A stretch of 48,531 bases of DNA from NCBI GenBank assembly GCA_945952345.1, contig CAMFIS010000006.1, positions 1 to 48,531 on the forward strand, given 5' to 3'. Positions within the stretch are counted from its first letter, which is position 1. Every line of letters starts with the position of its first letter. The position numbers were made by a program, and so were the translations under genes. This stretch comes from an uncultured Fimbriimonas sp. Its GTDB lineage: Bacteria > Armatimonadota > Fimbriimonadia > Fimbriimonadales > Fimbriimonadaceae. The notes below the pieces were generated by a model. That model was not told where the DNA came from. It was given only the letters and a program-made list of their open reading frames with translations, and did no database searches. This document shows positions 32,179 to 41,277 of the stretch, one piece after another.

Positions 32179-32243
32179 GCAAAAACCGTGAAGATTGACC
32201 GCGATCCGAAAAATAAACGCAACAAATATACGTCTAATAAGAC

Positions 32244-33503
32244 GTGCTGGCTGAACTCGCCTTAATGTCGTCGTTCGCGTGGAGTTCTTCCACGCCGTTG
32301 GATCGCTTTCTCAACGCCCCCGAGCGAGGTCTCCCGGAGACAAAGGTTACCAAGAACGGACTTACCTATGAGATCGAGTTTTCCAGCCAGAAGTGGCACA
32401 ACACGCTGTGGTCCCACAAGATTCTGCTGTTCGTTCCCAAGTCGGCCGAGAAGTTCAAGACCGCCATCCTTTTCGTCACCGGCGATGGACCCTTCAAAGG
32501 AGACTACGTCGACCTCAATCTGCTTTCCGCCGCGACGGGAATGCCCATCGCCATGCTCTTCAACATTCCTAACCAGCCGTTGTGGGATCGGAAGGAAGAT
32601 GATCTCATCGCCCACACCTTTGAGCAATACCTGCGCACGGGCGACGAGACTTGGCCGCTCCTGTTCCCGATGACCAAGAGCGCGATCGTGGCGATGAACG
32701 TGACCCAAAAGGTCGCCAAACAAAACGGCATGCAGTTCGACAAGTTCGTGGTTACCGGCGCCAGCAAGCGAGGTTGGACCACCTGGCTCACGGGTGCCTC
32801 GGGTGATCGTCGTATCGCTGGTATCGCGCCCATGGTGTTCGACAATCTGAACTTTAAACCGCAGATGGAAAAGCAGTTGAAGGACTGGGGCAAGTACAGT
32901 GAGCAAATCGAGGACTACACGCGCCGCGGGTTGCAGGAGCAATTGCAGACCAAAAACGGACAAGACTTGATGCACATGGTCGATCCATACTCCTATCGCG
33001 ACCAAATTCGGGTTCCGACGCTAATCGTGAATGGCACCAACGATCCGTACTGGACGGTGAATTCGAGTTCGGTTTACTGGGATGACCTGCACCAAACCAA
33101 GTACCTGCTCGAGGTTCCCAACTCTGGCCATGGACTTGAGGATAAGGGCCGCGTGGTGAACACCGTCGGAGCATTTGCCCGGTCGCTGGCTGGACAATTT
33201 AAGATGCCAAAGTTGGAGGCTACGATGAAGGTGGATCGCGACCATAACACGGCGACCTTTAAGCTGAACGATAAGAATGCCAAGCCGGTTTCGACCACGA
33301 TTTGGAAAGCCGAGAGCAACACGAAGGACTTCCGAAAGTCGAAGTGGGTCGAGGCGCGCATCGAACCGCATACGACGCTGACAACCGAGTTCGATCCGAA
33401 CAATTGGACGGCAATGTTCGTCGAGGCGAAGTACACGCAGAACGGAAAGAACTTTACGCTTTCCACGCCAGTGCAAGTCGTCGGTCACGAAGGCAAGGGC
33501 TGA
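32244..33503 (+). CDS. PhoPQ-activated pathogenicity-related (PqaA-type) hydrolase
   Basis: A 419-residue exported alpha/beta-hydrolase. The N-terminal MLAELALMSSFAWSSSTPLD is a short signal-like segment. PqaA landmarks follow: TYEIEFSSQKWHNTLWSHKI, FVTGDGPFKGD, MLFNIPNQPLW, EDDLIAHTFEQYLRTGDETW, FVVTGASKRGWTTWL (nucleophile region GASKRG), APMVFDNLN, and a C-terminal PTLIVNGTNDPYW and PNSGHGL with likely acid and His. Biochemical activity of the family is poorly known. The start is a GTG at 32244; an alternative ATG at 32265 would shorten the signal. It is followed with overlap by the double-GNAT gene. Confidence 0.9.
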   Translation: MLAELALMSSFAWSSSTPLDRFLNAPERGLPETKVTKNGLTYEIEFSSQKWHNTLWSHKILLFVPKSAEKFKTAILFVTGDGPFKGDYVDLNLLSAATGMPIAMLFNIPNQPLWDRKEDDLIAHTFEQYLRTGDETWPLLFPMTKSAIVAMNVTQKVAKQNGMQFDKFVVTGASKRGWTTWLTGASGDRRIAGIAPMVFDNLNFKPQMEKQLKDWGKYSEQIEDYTRRGLQEQLQTKNGQDLMHMVDPYSYRDQIRVPTLIVNGTNDPYWTVNSSSVYWDDLHQTKYLLEVPNSGHGLEDKGRVVNTVGAFARSLAGQFKMPKLEATMKVDRDHNTATFKLNDKNAKPVSTTIWKAESNTKDFRKSKWVEARIEPHTTLTTEFDPNNWTAMFVEAKYTQNGKNFTLSTPVQVVGHEGKG

Positions 33504-33505
33504 AC

Positions 33506-34429
33506 CTGAACGTTCGTCCATTTGTGTTGGCCGACCTCGCCGAGGTTGTGCGGATTCAAAACGAGACGACACCCATGCATAAGCTGTCGGCGGGCGAGAT
33601 GTTGCGCGATATGGAGACCCTGGCTCCTGAGCTCCAGCGAATGATATCTGTCGTGGAGGTCAGCGGTGCGGTGGCGGGATTTGCCATCGCCGAGCGGCTG
33701 GCTGGAATGTACCATCCGCAGAAGTTTCACCTGACCTTAGCGGTGGATACTCCCTTCCGTGGCCACGGTTGTGGTCAGGCTCTTTATTCCTCTGTCGAGG
33801 ACCACTTACTCGCTCTGGATGCGTTGTCGATCTCGGCCCAGGTTTCGGAGCGGAACGAGGTTGGACTTCAATTTGCTTCTTCGCGTGGATTTGTCGAGCA
33901 CAAGCGCGACTTTGTTTCCTATCTCGATGTGCAGACGTGCGACCTTTCGCGTTTTGAATCGGAGGCCGATGGGATCGAATTTCGAACCTTTGCCGACCTC
34001 GACTCGCCTTCGTTTCGGCAGGCTTGGTACGACGTCTTCTGCGAAGTCCGCCACGATGTCCCCCGAAGCGCTCCGCCAACTCCGATTGCGTTCGACTTCT
34101 TCGACGAGCAGGTGATCCAGGAACCTGATTTCGCCCAGGATCTCACCTTCTTCGCGCTCGACTCTGGCGAAATCGTCGGCTTTACGGGTGGCTATTTGAA
34201 CTCAGAAACCAAGATCCTCGACCAGTGGCTCACAGCGGTTAGGCGGAATGCTCGCGGACGTGGGATTGCGATGGTCCTGAAGGTCCGCCAAATCTCCGCT
34301 GCGAAGCTGGCGGGTTGCATGCGAATCCAAACCGACAACGACTCGCGAAACGAGGGCATGCTGGCGATCAACGGCAAGCTGGGATTCGAACGCCAACCGG
34401 CGGTGCTAAGTTTGCGTAAGGAGTTTTAA
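33506..34429 (+). CDS. Tandem GNAT acetyltransferase, probable CTG start
   Basis: This 307-residue protein has two GNAT folds. Domain 1 (about 1-150): NVRPFVLADLAEVVRIQNE, acetyl-CoA loop DTPFRGHGCGQALYSSVEDH. Domain 2 (about 155-307): LDSGEIVGFTGGYLN and the loop RRNARGRGIAMVLKVRQI, ending GKLGFERQPAVLSL. Tandem GNATs include mycothiol-synthase-like and antibiotic-resistance enzymes; the substrate is unknown. No ATG, GTG or TTG lies at the expected N-terminus. CTG at 33506 gives MNVRPF, the usual GNAT opening, and follows AGGCAAGGG by 6 bases. A GTG at 33524 would cut the first strand. The gene overlaps or abuts the upstream stop (33501-33503). Confidence 0.85.
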   Translation: MNVRPFVLADLAEVVRIQNETTPMHKLSAGEMLRDMETLAPELQRMISVVEVSGAVAGFAIAERLAGMYHPQKFHLTLAVDTPFRGHGCGQALYSSVEDHLLALDALSISAQVSERNEVGLQFASSRGFVEHKRDFVSYLDVQTCDLSRFESEADGIEFRTFADLDSPSFRQAWYDVFCEVRHDVPRSAPPTPIAFDFFDEQVIQEPDFAQDLTFFALDSGEIVGFTGGYLNSETKILDQWLTAVRRNARGRGIAMVLKVRQISAAKLAGCMRIQTDNDSRNEGMLAINGKLGFERQPAVLSLRKEF

Positions 34430-34514
34430 GCAGGCGAGACGCCCGCCGTCCGACCTTAGCCCGTACTCAGCATCGCCCAACCCACCCCGTCACGCCTCCG
34501 TCACGCCGGGCCCA

Positions 34515-34520
34515 TAGACT
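34515..34520 (+). promoter_or_regulatory. -10 (TAGACT) 7 bases before the lipoprotein gene
   Basis: TAGACT-GGTACGC-ATG, with no Shine-Dalgarno sequence between. No obvious -35. Confidence 0.4.
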
Positions 34521-34527
34521 GGTACGC

Positions 34528-36765
34528 ATGACGCAAACCCTCCTCTCGCGACGCCAAGTCCTGACGACTGGCGTCCAAGTTTCGGCCCTCGCCGCAGTGT
34601 TCCTCACCGGCTGCGGAGGCTTTCTTGGTGGTGGCGGAGGAGGAGGGGTAACGATGTCTGCCACCGGCACGATCTCCGTTCCGCCCGGCATCGCGGAAGC
34701 CGACCTCCTCATCGTCGGAATGGGCAAAGTGGGTCCGGTCGCATCGGGAGCCTTCAACGCAACCATCGACTCGGGTGCGCCCTCCTGGGTACTGGCATTA
34801 CACGGGCCGAGTGAGAAAGTCATCGGCATGGGCATCTTCGACCCCGCCGACCATCTGAGGCGGATCGATGCAACTTCAGCCGCCGTCGCTTTGCTCTTCA
34901 TCGCGCTGGACGGTAATGCGCTCCCGCGTGACGGACGCAAGACGCTCCTCGACCTCATCAAGGGGCACGGCGCAACCGCGACTCTTGCCGGCGTCATCCA
35001 AACTCAACTCGCGACGGATCCATACGCGTTCGAGACGGCCTCGCAAACACTGCAAGACGCCGTCGCCGCCGCCGCTCAAGCGATCGGCACCTCATCCCCC
35101 GGAAACCATTCGGGTGTCACCCAGCCTTTTGGCTTGCCAACCATGATGCTCATCGAGCCGAGTAACGAAGTGGATGGACTCACCGTTGTTCAGGGCACCT
35201 CGGGTCTGGCATATCAGGTCCAGAACTCCCGCCGAAGAAGCGGGCTCATGTACACCTACTTGGTGGCCCACATTGACGACAACGGCAACCGAACGGACAT
35301 TACGCCCAAGCAGGTCGGCAGCGTGCTCGAAATTCCTGCCACCAATTCGCTGCTCAATCTTCACAGCGGTTGGCATCCGAAAACATCGATTCCCGTTTCA
35401 CTAAAACTCGAAGACAATGATCGGAAGTCAATCTATGAGTTGGTCGCCTTCAATACCGTCTTTGGCGCGAATCCTCCAGCGGTTTACGACCTTGAACGCT
35501 ACGCCGGGGCCGTCGACCAGTGGAAAACGGATGTGCAGAATCTGCACGCCACCATGGTGCTCAGCTACGTGGCGGGCATTATGTTCGACGCCATCGGGAT
35601 TGGTGGCGCGACGTGGGGAATCGCAGAGCTCACTGCGACGATTACCAACCTGACAGCCACCACCAGTAATCTGGTTTCGCTACTCGTTGGCGCTCAAGAT
35701 GGCTATGCTCTGATTCCTCTCACCAAGCAGGTGATTCAGCGATTCCTCACCGGCAACTTCCTCAGCCCGGCTGGAGTTGAGGCTTTTCAGCCCCTGCTCG
35801 CCAAGGCTGAAGGTCAAGTGGCGGTCGACCTTGCCGCTGGCCAGGCATCGGCATCGGTGTACGTGGCCATGCGAGCTGCCCTCCGAATCTTCCTCGCCGT
35901 CGGCGTGATCGGACTCGCGGCAGACCTGGTCGCGGTGGCGAAGGACACATCGACCGGCGAGCGAAGCGACCTGTTTACCGTCACCTTGTTCGAGCCCAAA
36001 GTGGGCATCACTCCCGCAAGCGGAACCTATTCGCCCGGAATCGACAAAATGATCGAGGCCCAAGCTCCTGGGGTCGCCGCAAGCCATGCCTCGTACCACT
36101 GGAAACTCACGGGCTCCAACCTCGCGAATCTTTCGGATGGAACGACCGTTAGTCGCGACTTCACCACGAGCTCAAAAACGGTGAACCTTGCCACCACCCC
36201 CTCGACTCAAGGCACGCTAACCGTATCCGTCACCGTAACCGACACGTCGACCTCGACGGTGTTAGGCACGGCTTCGGTCACTTACGCCACCGGAGCTGGT
36301 CAGGAAATTCAGTACATCCTTCAGCCATTCGGACCCGATGGATACTATCCGCAAGGCGGCGGCGTGGCGGTCGGCTATATTCCCGTCAAGCTCACGAGCA
36401 CGGAGCAGGTCGTGAAGGTGGTTGGCTCGACCACTACGGGAATTACCATCGATTACAAGATCAAGCTTCCCGTTGCGAGCACGCCAATCAGTCACACGAC
36501 GAAGCCGGTGCAGAGCCAGGTGTACGGTGGATACAACGGCATCATCCTCGGAACGATCTACGCTTACCACTTCCACAACCCCAATGGCACAGATGGCGAA
36601 ATCATCATTTGGTGGAACTATGGCGACGAGATTTGGCTAGTCCCCTACGACCGCGTTTGGAACAACGCGGGCGCAAGCGGCGCTGACCTCGGAAACTCGG
36701 GCGATGCACTTGCCGCTGTCAAAGCCGGCCTGGCGCCTTGGACGATCTCGGTGACTCCGGCGTAA
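34528..36765 (+). CDS. Predicted Tat-exported lipoprotein, unknown function
   Basis: A 745-residue protein with a twin-arginine signal SRRQVL (7-12), hydrophobic stretch and lipobox LTGC (26-29), so Cys29 is the likely lipidation site. A Gly run follows (GGFLGGGGGGG). Hydrophobic helices lie around 342-372 and 448-470, unusual for a periplasmic lipoprotein. Around residues 490-595 an Ig-like beta domain is suggested (PASGTYSPGIDKMIEAQAPG, TLTVSVTVTDTSTSTVLG). I do not recognise the family. It stands alone: TAGACT 7 bases before its ATG, and downstream a noncoding region with a hairpin repeat before convergent ppc. Confidence 0.8.
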   Translation: MTQTLLSRRQVLTTGVQVSALAAVFLTGCGGFLGGGGGGGVTMSATGTISVPPGIAEADLLIVGMGKVGPVASGAFNATIDSGAPSWVLALHGPSEKVIGMGIFDPADHLRRIDATSAAVALLFIALDGNALPRDGRKTLLDLIKGHGATATLAGVIQTQLATDPYAFETASQTLQDAVAAAAQAIGTSSPGNHSGVTQPFGLPTMMLIEPSNEVDGLTVVQGTSGLAYQVQNSRRRSGLMYTYLVAHIDDNGNRTDITPKQVGSVLEIPATNSLLNLHSGWHPKTSIPVSLKLEDNDRKSIYELVAFNTVFGANPPAVYDLERYAGAVDQWKTDVQNLHATMVLSYVAGIMFDAIGIGGATWGIAELTATITNLTATTSNLVSLLVGAQDGYALIPLTKQVIQRFLTGNFLSPAGVEAFQPLLAKAEGQVAVDLAAGQASASVYVAMRAALRIFLAVGVIGLAADLVAVAKDTSTGERSDLFTVTLFEPKVGITPASGTYSPGIDKMIEAQAPGVAASHASYHWKLTGSNLANLSDGTTVSRDFTTSSKTVNLATTPSTQGTLTVSVTVTDTSTSTVLGTASVTYATGAGQEIQYILQPFGPDGYYPQGGGVAVGYIPVKLTSTEQVVKVVGSTTTGITIDYKIKLPVASTPISHTTKPVQSQVYGGYNGIILGTIYAYHFHNPNGTDGEIIIWWNYGDEIWLVPYDRVWNNAGASGADLGNSGDALAAVKAGLAPWTISVTPA

Positions 36766-36912
36766 CGTGTTGCCGGCGTACACGTACGAGATGAACCGCG
36801 CTCCCTCATCAATGAAGCCGAGCATTGCAGCTGAAGATAACAGGACTTGCGAAATTGGTGAGGGTTTGTCGGTAAACAAGCGGCGCGTACCAGTGAAAGC
36901 GAGCCGAATTAG

Positions 36913-36980
36913 AACACTGGCAAACTCGCGACAATCGACGCAGAAAGCGAATCGAGATTTAGCTCGCGTGCCAGTGCCAC
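36913..36980 (-). repeat. Covarying hairpin repeat, copy 5 (GC/GC type)
   Basis: AACACTGGCAAACTCGC ... GCTCGCGTGCCAGTGCCAC on the plus strand: the stem CACTGGCA/TGCCAGTG is perfect. A decayed second arm TACCAGTGAAAGCGAGCC (from 36888) precedes it, echoing the double arrangement at 24288-24440. It lies between the convergent lipoprotein and ppc genes. Confidence 0.8.
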
Positions 36981-37023
36981 GTAGGATCTCGACAAACGCC
37001 AACGAGAGGCAACTCGCACTGAA

Positions 37024-39768
37024 TCACCCCGTACTCTGCATCGCCGCCGCGATGCCCGCGATCGACTGAAGCATCGCCTCGCGCCAAGTCCCTTCCTTAT
37101 CCTTGTCCGACAAACTCTCCCAACGATCCATCAGGTGAATCTGCAGCTTATTGATCGGCAACGTCAGTGGATTCCTAAATTCCACCGTCTGCCGGATCAC
37201 GCGGGAGTTCTCCAGCAATTCCTTCTCCCCCGTCACCACCAACAAAGACGTTCGAGTGAGTTCAAACTCGTGCAGAATTCGGTCCCACAGCGAGTGGTCG
37301 CTCGCCCGAGATGCGTACAACGTAGCCGTCTCCATGTGCGCCCGGACCAGTTCCAATTGCGCGTTGTCGATGACGGTTCGGAAGAACGGCCAGTCCTTGT
37401 ACATGGTCTGCAACGTCTCCTGCCCACCGCCTTCGATGAATTTCGAAAGCGCGCTTCCAACCCCATACCAACCCACCAGCAAAGCCCGGCTCTGCACCCA
37501 CGCGAAGTTCCATGGAATCGCCCGCAATCCTTCCACGCCTTCCGCCGCCGAACCTGGACGATACACCGGACGCGACGCGATCGGCAAGAGCGATATATGG
37601 TCGATCGGCGTTGCCTGTGTATAGAATTCCCAGAAGCCCGGCGTCTCGTACACCAACGACCGATACGCCGCCCGAGAGTCATCCCCAAGCACATTCATGA
37701 CTGACTCGTACTCGGCATCATAATCCCGCTCGTTGGGTGAAGCCGTTGCCAATAAACACGCCGACACTATCTGCTCCAGGTGCCGATGCGCGATCGCGGG
37801 CAAGGAATAGCGGAACGAGATGACCTCACCCTGCTCGGTAAACCGAATCGAGCCATTGAACGCGCCTTTCGGCTGACTCAAAATCGCCTGCGACGCGCGG
37901 CCGCCACCGCGACCCACCGTGCCGCCTCGGCCATGGAACAGCCGAATGGGAATGCCAACTTCCTCCGACACCGCCGCGATCTCACGCATCGCCGACTGCA
38001 GGGCCCAGTTCGCCGCCAAGTATCCGCCGTCCTTGCTGCTGTCGCTGTAGCCCAGCATCACTTCCTGATAGCCGATCTCATCCACGTACTGCCGATATAC
38101 CGGCAAGGCAAACAACTGCCGCAGCAAAGGTCCGCAATGCTGCAAGTCATCTACCGTCTCAAACAACGGAACGATGTTCGGCTTTGAATCCAATTTGCCC
38201 TCTTCTTTGATGAAGAGCATGACCTCGAGCATGTCGCTCACCGAGGTCGACATCGACGTGATGTAGGTTCCCGAACGCCGATCGTGAACATCCGGCATCG
38301 AGAAAATCGGGCTCAGAACGTTGGTCAACTCGTCCGAGGTCGCGTGGCGTATCAAGGGTCGAGGATTGGCAATCTCGGAAGCCAAGAGCGCAATCCGGTC
38401 CGCCTCCCGCATCGCCGAATAGGCCTCCGGCTTCTCGATCAGGCCTGCCTGAGCGAGCAGCAGCCCCATCGCCTTTTCGTGAACTTTGGAATGCTGGCGA
38501 ATGTCGATGTTCGCCAAGTAATTTCCAAACACCCGCAGTCGACGAATGGTGTCCTGCAAGCTACTGCGCAGGGCCAATCCTGCACCTTCGGTTTCACGGA
38601 TCGCGTATTGAACCGTCTCCAGCGCTGAGATCACGGGATCCAAGCTGAGATACCACTGGCCCTCAGGATCCTTGAGGTAACCGGCCAGAGCCAAGAGCAA
38701 CCGAACGTATGGCTCCTGGGCGTATCGCTCCTTGTCGGCAGTGGACAAATATTTGGCGTAACGAGCGATGTGGTCCTCCACGTTCAAGGCGTTCTCGTCG
38801 CGCCATGCGCCAACTAATTGCCCATCGACGATCACTTCGTGCATCGCGGCAATCGAGTCGATTTCAGGCATGAACTTCAGCGATTCCGTAAACTCCCACC
38901 GCAGCTTCTCGATCTCGCCACAGTGCCGAGGGATCACCATGTCCCGCAAGGTGATCGTCGCGTTCTCGGTCGCCTCCGGCGTCACATTCGGATTCCCGTC
39001 TCGGTCGCCACCGATCCACGAGTGGTACTTGATGATGTCGGGCACCACGACCCGCTCGCCCAGAACCTCCTCCAACGCATCCTCGAGGTCGCGATACAGC
39101 CACGGCACCACTTCATAGATGGTCCGGTCGAAGAAGTACAACGCATTGCGGACTTCCTCTTCCACCGTCAGCCGCTGCGAGCGCATCTCGTCCGTATGCC
39201 ACAGCTCGGTGATGACGTTCTCAAGCTCAAGCGCAACTGTCCGACCCGCATCCAATGGCGCGTTCAGATCGTTCGATCCACTCCGCTCGGCCAACAAATG
39301 CGACACCTCGCGAAGCTTGTCGAGCACGACTTTCCGTTTCGCCTCGGTCGGGTGAGCCGTCAAGGTCGGCGCAATCCACAGCCGATTCACCGCCTCCAAC
39401 AACTTCTCTCGGCCATGGTCGGCAAACACTCGACGAACCGTCTCCCCGATCGACTCTCGGCGGGGATGACGCGACCGATTGACGCGAACAATCTCCTTCT
39501 GCTCCGACGAGTTGATGAGCTGGAACAAGACGGTAAACGCCTTGCCCAAATCGCGCAAACCTTCCGGCGTCTTCAATTCCGGATGGTCCAAACCACCCAG
39601 CGAACACGATGGGTTATGCACCAATTCCTGCGCCGTCGCAAGAATCCATTCCCCTTCCTGCTCACGCAAAACCTTGCCCAGCACCTGGTCAAGAAGTTGG
39701 ATGTCCGAGCTTAGCTCAGCCGAAAGGCCATATTGTGAGGGGTCGAGCCCAAGGAAAGATTCTTTCAC
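37024..39768 (-). CDS. ppc: Phosphoenolpyruvate carboxylase
   Basis: This enzyme carboxylates phosphoenolpyruvate to oxaloacetate, the main anaplerotic reaction feeding the citric acid cycle. The 914 residues include the signatures TAHPTEAKR (137-145, catalytic H139), GGDRDGNPNVT, VMLGYSDSSKDGGYLAANW (Lys of site 2), LFHGRGGTVGRGGG, TEQGEVISFRYS and IPWNFAWVQSRALLVGWYG. Length fits bacterial enzymes; the C-terminus ends AAAMQSTG near the usual active-site tail. The start is GTG 39768, overlapping the M28 peptidase stop (GTGA), so it is read in the same transcript. Confidence 0.98.
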   Translation of the reverse strand: MKESFLGLDPSQYGLSAELSSDIQLLDQVLGKVLREQEGEWILATAQELVHNPSCSLGGLDHPELKTPEGLRDLGKAFTVLFQLINSSEQKEIVRVNRSRHPRRESIGETVRRVFADHGREKLLEAVNRLWIAPTLTAHPTEAKRKVVLDKLREVSHLLAERSGSNDLNAPLDAGRTVALELENVITELWHTDEMRSQRLTVEEEVRNALYFFDRTIYEVVPWLYRDLEDALEEVLGERVVVPDIIKYHSWIGGDRDGNPNVTPEATENATITLRDMVIPRHCGEIEKLRWEFTESLKFMPEIDSIAAMHEVIVDGQLVGAWRDENALNVEDHIARYAKYLSTADKERYAQEPYVRLLLALAGYLKDPEGQWYLSLDPVISALETVQYAIRETEGAGLALRSSLQDTIRRLRVFGNYLANIDIRQHSKVHEKAMGLLLAQAGLIEKPEAYSAMREADRIALLASEIANPRPLIRHATSDELTNVLSPIFSMPDVHDRRSGTYITSMSTSVSDMLEVMLFIKEEGKLDSKPNIVPLFETVDDLQHCGPLLRQLFALPVYRQYVDEIGYQEVMLGYSDSSKDGGYLAANWALQSAMREIAAVSEEVGIPIRLFHGRGGTVGRGGGRASQAILSQPKGAFNGSIRFTEQGEVISFRYSLPAIAHRHLEQIVSACLLATASPNERDYDAEYESVMNVLGDDSRAAYRSLVYETPGFWEFYTQATPIDHISLLPIASRPVYRPGSAAEGVEGLRAIPWNFAWVQSRALLVGWYGVGSALSKFIEGGGQETLQTMYKDWPFFRTVIDNAQLELVRAHMETATLYASRASDHSLWDRILHEFELTRTSLLVVTGEKELLENSRVIRQTVEFRNPLTLPINKLQIHLMDRWESLSDKDKEGTWREAMLQSIAGIAAAMQSTG

Positions 39769-41123
39769 GGTCGCGGCATCATGGTGTCGGCGTTTGCAAT
39801 GTTAAAAGCCACCACCGCCATGCTCGTCGACACCTGCTTCAGATACACCGGAACCGCTTCCTCGTATCGATCGAATTGGGTGTGCCAGATATGGAGGTAC
39901 TGCTGCGTGCCCGCCTTGCCCATAAAGAAAGAGGGGACGCCCTTGGCCCAAAATGACGCTTGGTCGCTGCCGCCGCTGGCATCGTACTTTTCAACAGGAC
40001 TAAAGGCCATCGGCATATCCGGAAAAGCCTTGGTCATCGCCTTGAAGGAATCGGTAAAGTACGGACCCCACTTGGCCAAGCCCGATACGCCGTTCTCATA
40101 GTTCGAACCACCATCGTCGACGATGGCCGCACTTACCTTCGGAATCTCGGCCGCATGCTGCTTCACGTATTCGGTCGATCCCAACAGGCCCTGCTCTTCG
40201 CCCGTGAAGAGAATAAATCGAATCGTGCGCTTGGGCTTGAGTCCGCTTTTCATCAGCAGCCTTGCCGCTTCGAGCGTCGACGAGGAACCGGTCCCGTTGT
40301 CGTTGGCGCCTTGAGATCCGGGTGAATTCCACGAATCCAAGTGTCCGCCGAGGACCACGATCTCGTCCGGATGCTCGGTGCCCGGAATCTCCGCGATCAC
40401 GTTGTGAACCTCGATCGGCCCCTTGATCCAGTGGTTGTCGGCGTTGAATTCGACCGAGGTCAGCTTTCCGCTTCGAGCCGCCGCATCGAGCTCGACATAG
40501 TCTTCGTGGCGAACCTGAATCTCGACCGTGGTTGGATGCTTTTCGAACGTCTTGTCCTTCCACGTTCCGTGCGTCCACACGTTCTCGGCTGGCGTTCCCG
40601 ACACGATTCCCAGAATCCCCGCTTCCGTCACCGCCTTGTGCACATTGGCGTCTTCTTTCGAGAAATCCGGTCCACGCATGCCAACTTTGGCGTCGTCCAA
40701 AACCCACGCACCCTTCAACTTTGCCTTTACTTGGTTGAAGTCATCCATCGTCTTCGGCATCAAGACAACCGGACCACGCTTCGGTCCATCGGTACCTGGC
40801 ATCCAGCAGTTGGTGGAGAACACGATGTCATGGGGTGTTGGTTTCAGAATCTTGCCCCAGTTGTTCGGCCCGCGCTGGAACCCAACCGGAACATCGGCCC
40901 ACTTCTCCAGGTGCGCATTCTTGAAGCCGAAGGATTGAAACTTTTTCAACGCCCACTGCTCGGCTCGCTGCAGTTCTGGCGAACCCGTCGGGCGACCGCC
41001 GATCGTGCCCGTCAATTCTCGAAGGTGGGCCATCACCCGGTTCTCCTCTTTGCTTAGCTCGATAATTTGCTCGGCGGGCGTTTGCGAGGTGGCGAGAAAG
41101 GCTGCCAACGAAAGGGCGATCAT
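39765..41123 (-). CDS. Secreted M28-family metalloaminopeptidase/carboxypeptidase
   Basis: A 452-residue exported peptidase with two zincs. Signal peptide MIALSLAAFLATSQT. An inserted PA-like domain lies at about 110-200. The M28 core has GGHLDSWNSPGSQGANDNGTG (H261, D263 and D275), FTGEEQGLLGS (E309 general base, E310), a later zinc Asp in DASGGSDQASFWAKGVPSFF and the last His in IWHTQFDRYE. It probably degrades peptides for nutrition. ATG 41123 has TATAGT exactly 6 bases upstream. Its stop overlaps the GTG of ppc, an odd pairing of an exported peptidase with a central metabolic gene. Confidence 0.95.
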   Translation of the reverse strand: MIALSLAAFLATSQTPAEQIIELSKEENRVMAHLRELTGTIGGRPTGSPELQRAEQWALKKFQSFGFKNAHLEKWADVPVGFQRGPNNWGKILKPTPHDIVFSTNCWMPGTDGPKRGPVVLMPKTMDDFNQVKAKLKGAWVLDDAKVGMRGPDFSKEDANVHKAVTEAGILGIVSGTPAENVWTHGTWKDKTFEKHPTTVEIQVRHEDYVELDAAARSGKLTSVEFNADNHWIKGPIEVHNVIAEIPGTEHPDEIVVLGGHLDSWNSPGSQGANDNGTGSSSTLEAARLLMKSGLKPKRTIRFILFTGEEQGLLGSTEYVKQHAAEIPKVSAAIVDDGGSNYENGVSGLAKWGPYFTDSFKAMTKAFPDMPMAFSPVEKYDASGGSDQASFWAKGVPSFFMGKAGTQQYLHIWHTQFDRYEEAVPVYLKQVSTSMAVVAFNIANADTMMPRP

Positions 41124-41129
41124 GAGTTA

Positions 41130-41135
41130 ACTATA
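41130..41135 (-). promoter_or_regulatory. -10 (TATAGT) 6 bases before the M28 peptidase start
   Basis: On the minus strand TATAGT-TAACTC-ATG, with no Shine-Dalgarno sequence. A CCAAGG/CCTTGG dyad lies farther upstream (41175-41195) in the region shared with the divergent serine hydrolase. Confidence 0.55.
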
Positions 41136-41277
41136 GCCGAATCCGGGGTCCAAGAACGCACGCGCGTTATCGGGCCAAGGGTGGTGGGACCTTGGGCTAA
41201 GAGGTCAAATAGAGGTGAACTTGATTGGGACTCAATAACCATTCGACGGAAACCGGCGTGTACACATTTATATAGCC

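Noticed and set aside
30750-32198. 482-codon plus-strand frame over the stalk-protein gene
   Set aside because: The minus strand has signal peptide, domain motifs, a TTGACA promoter and a terminator; this frame has none of these.
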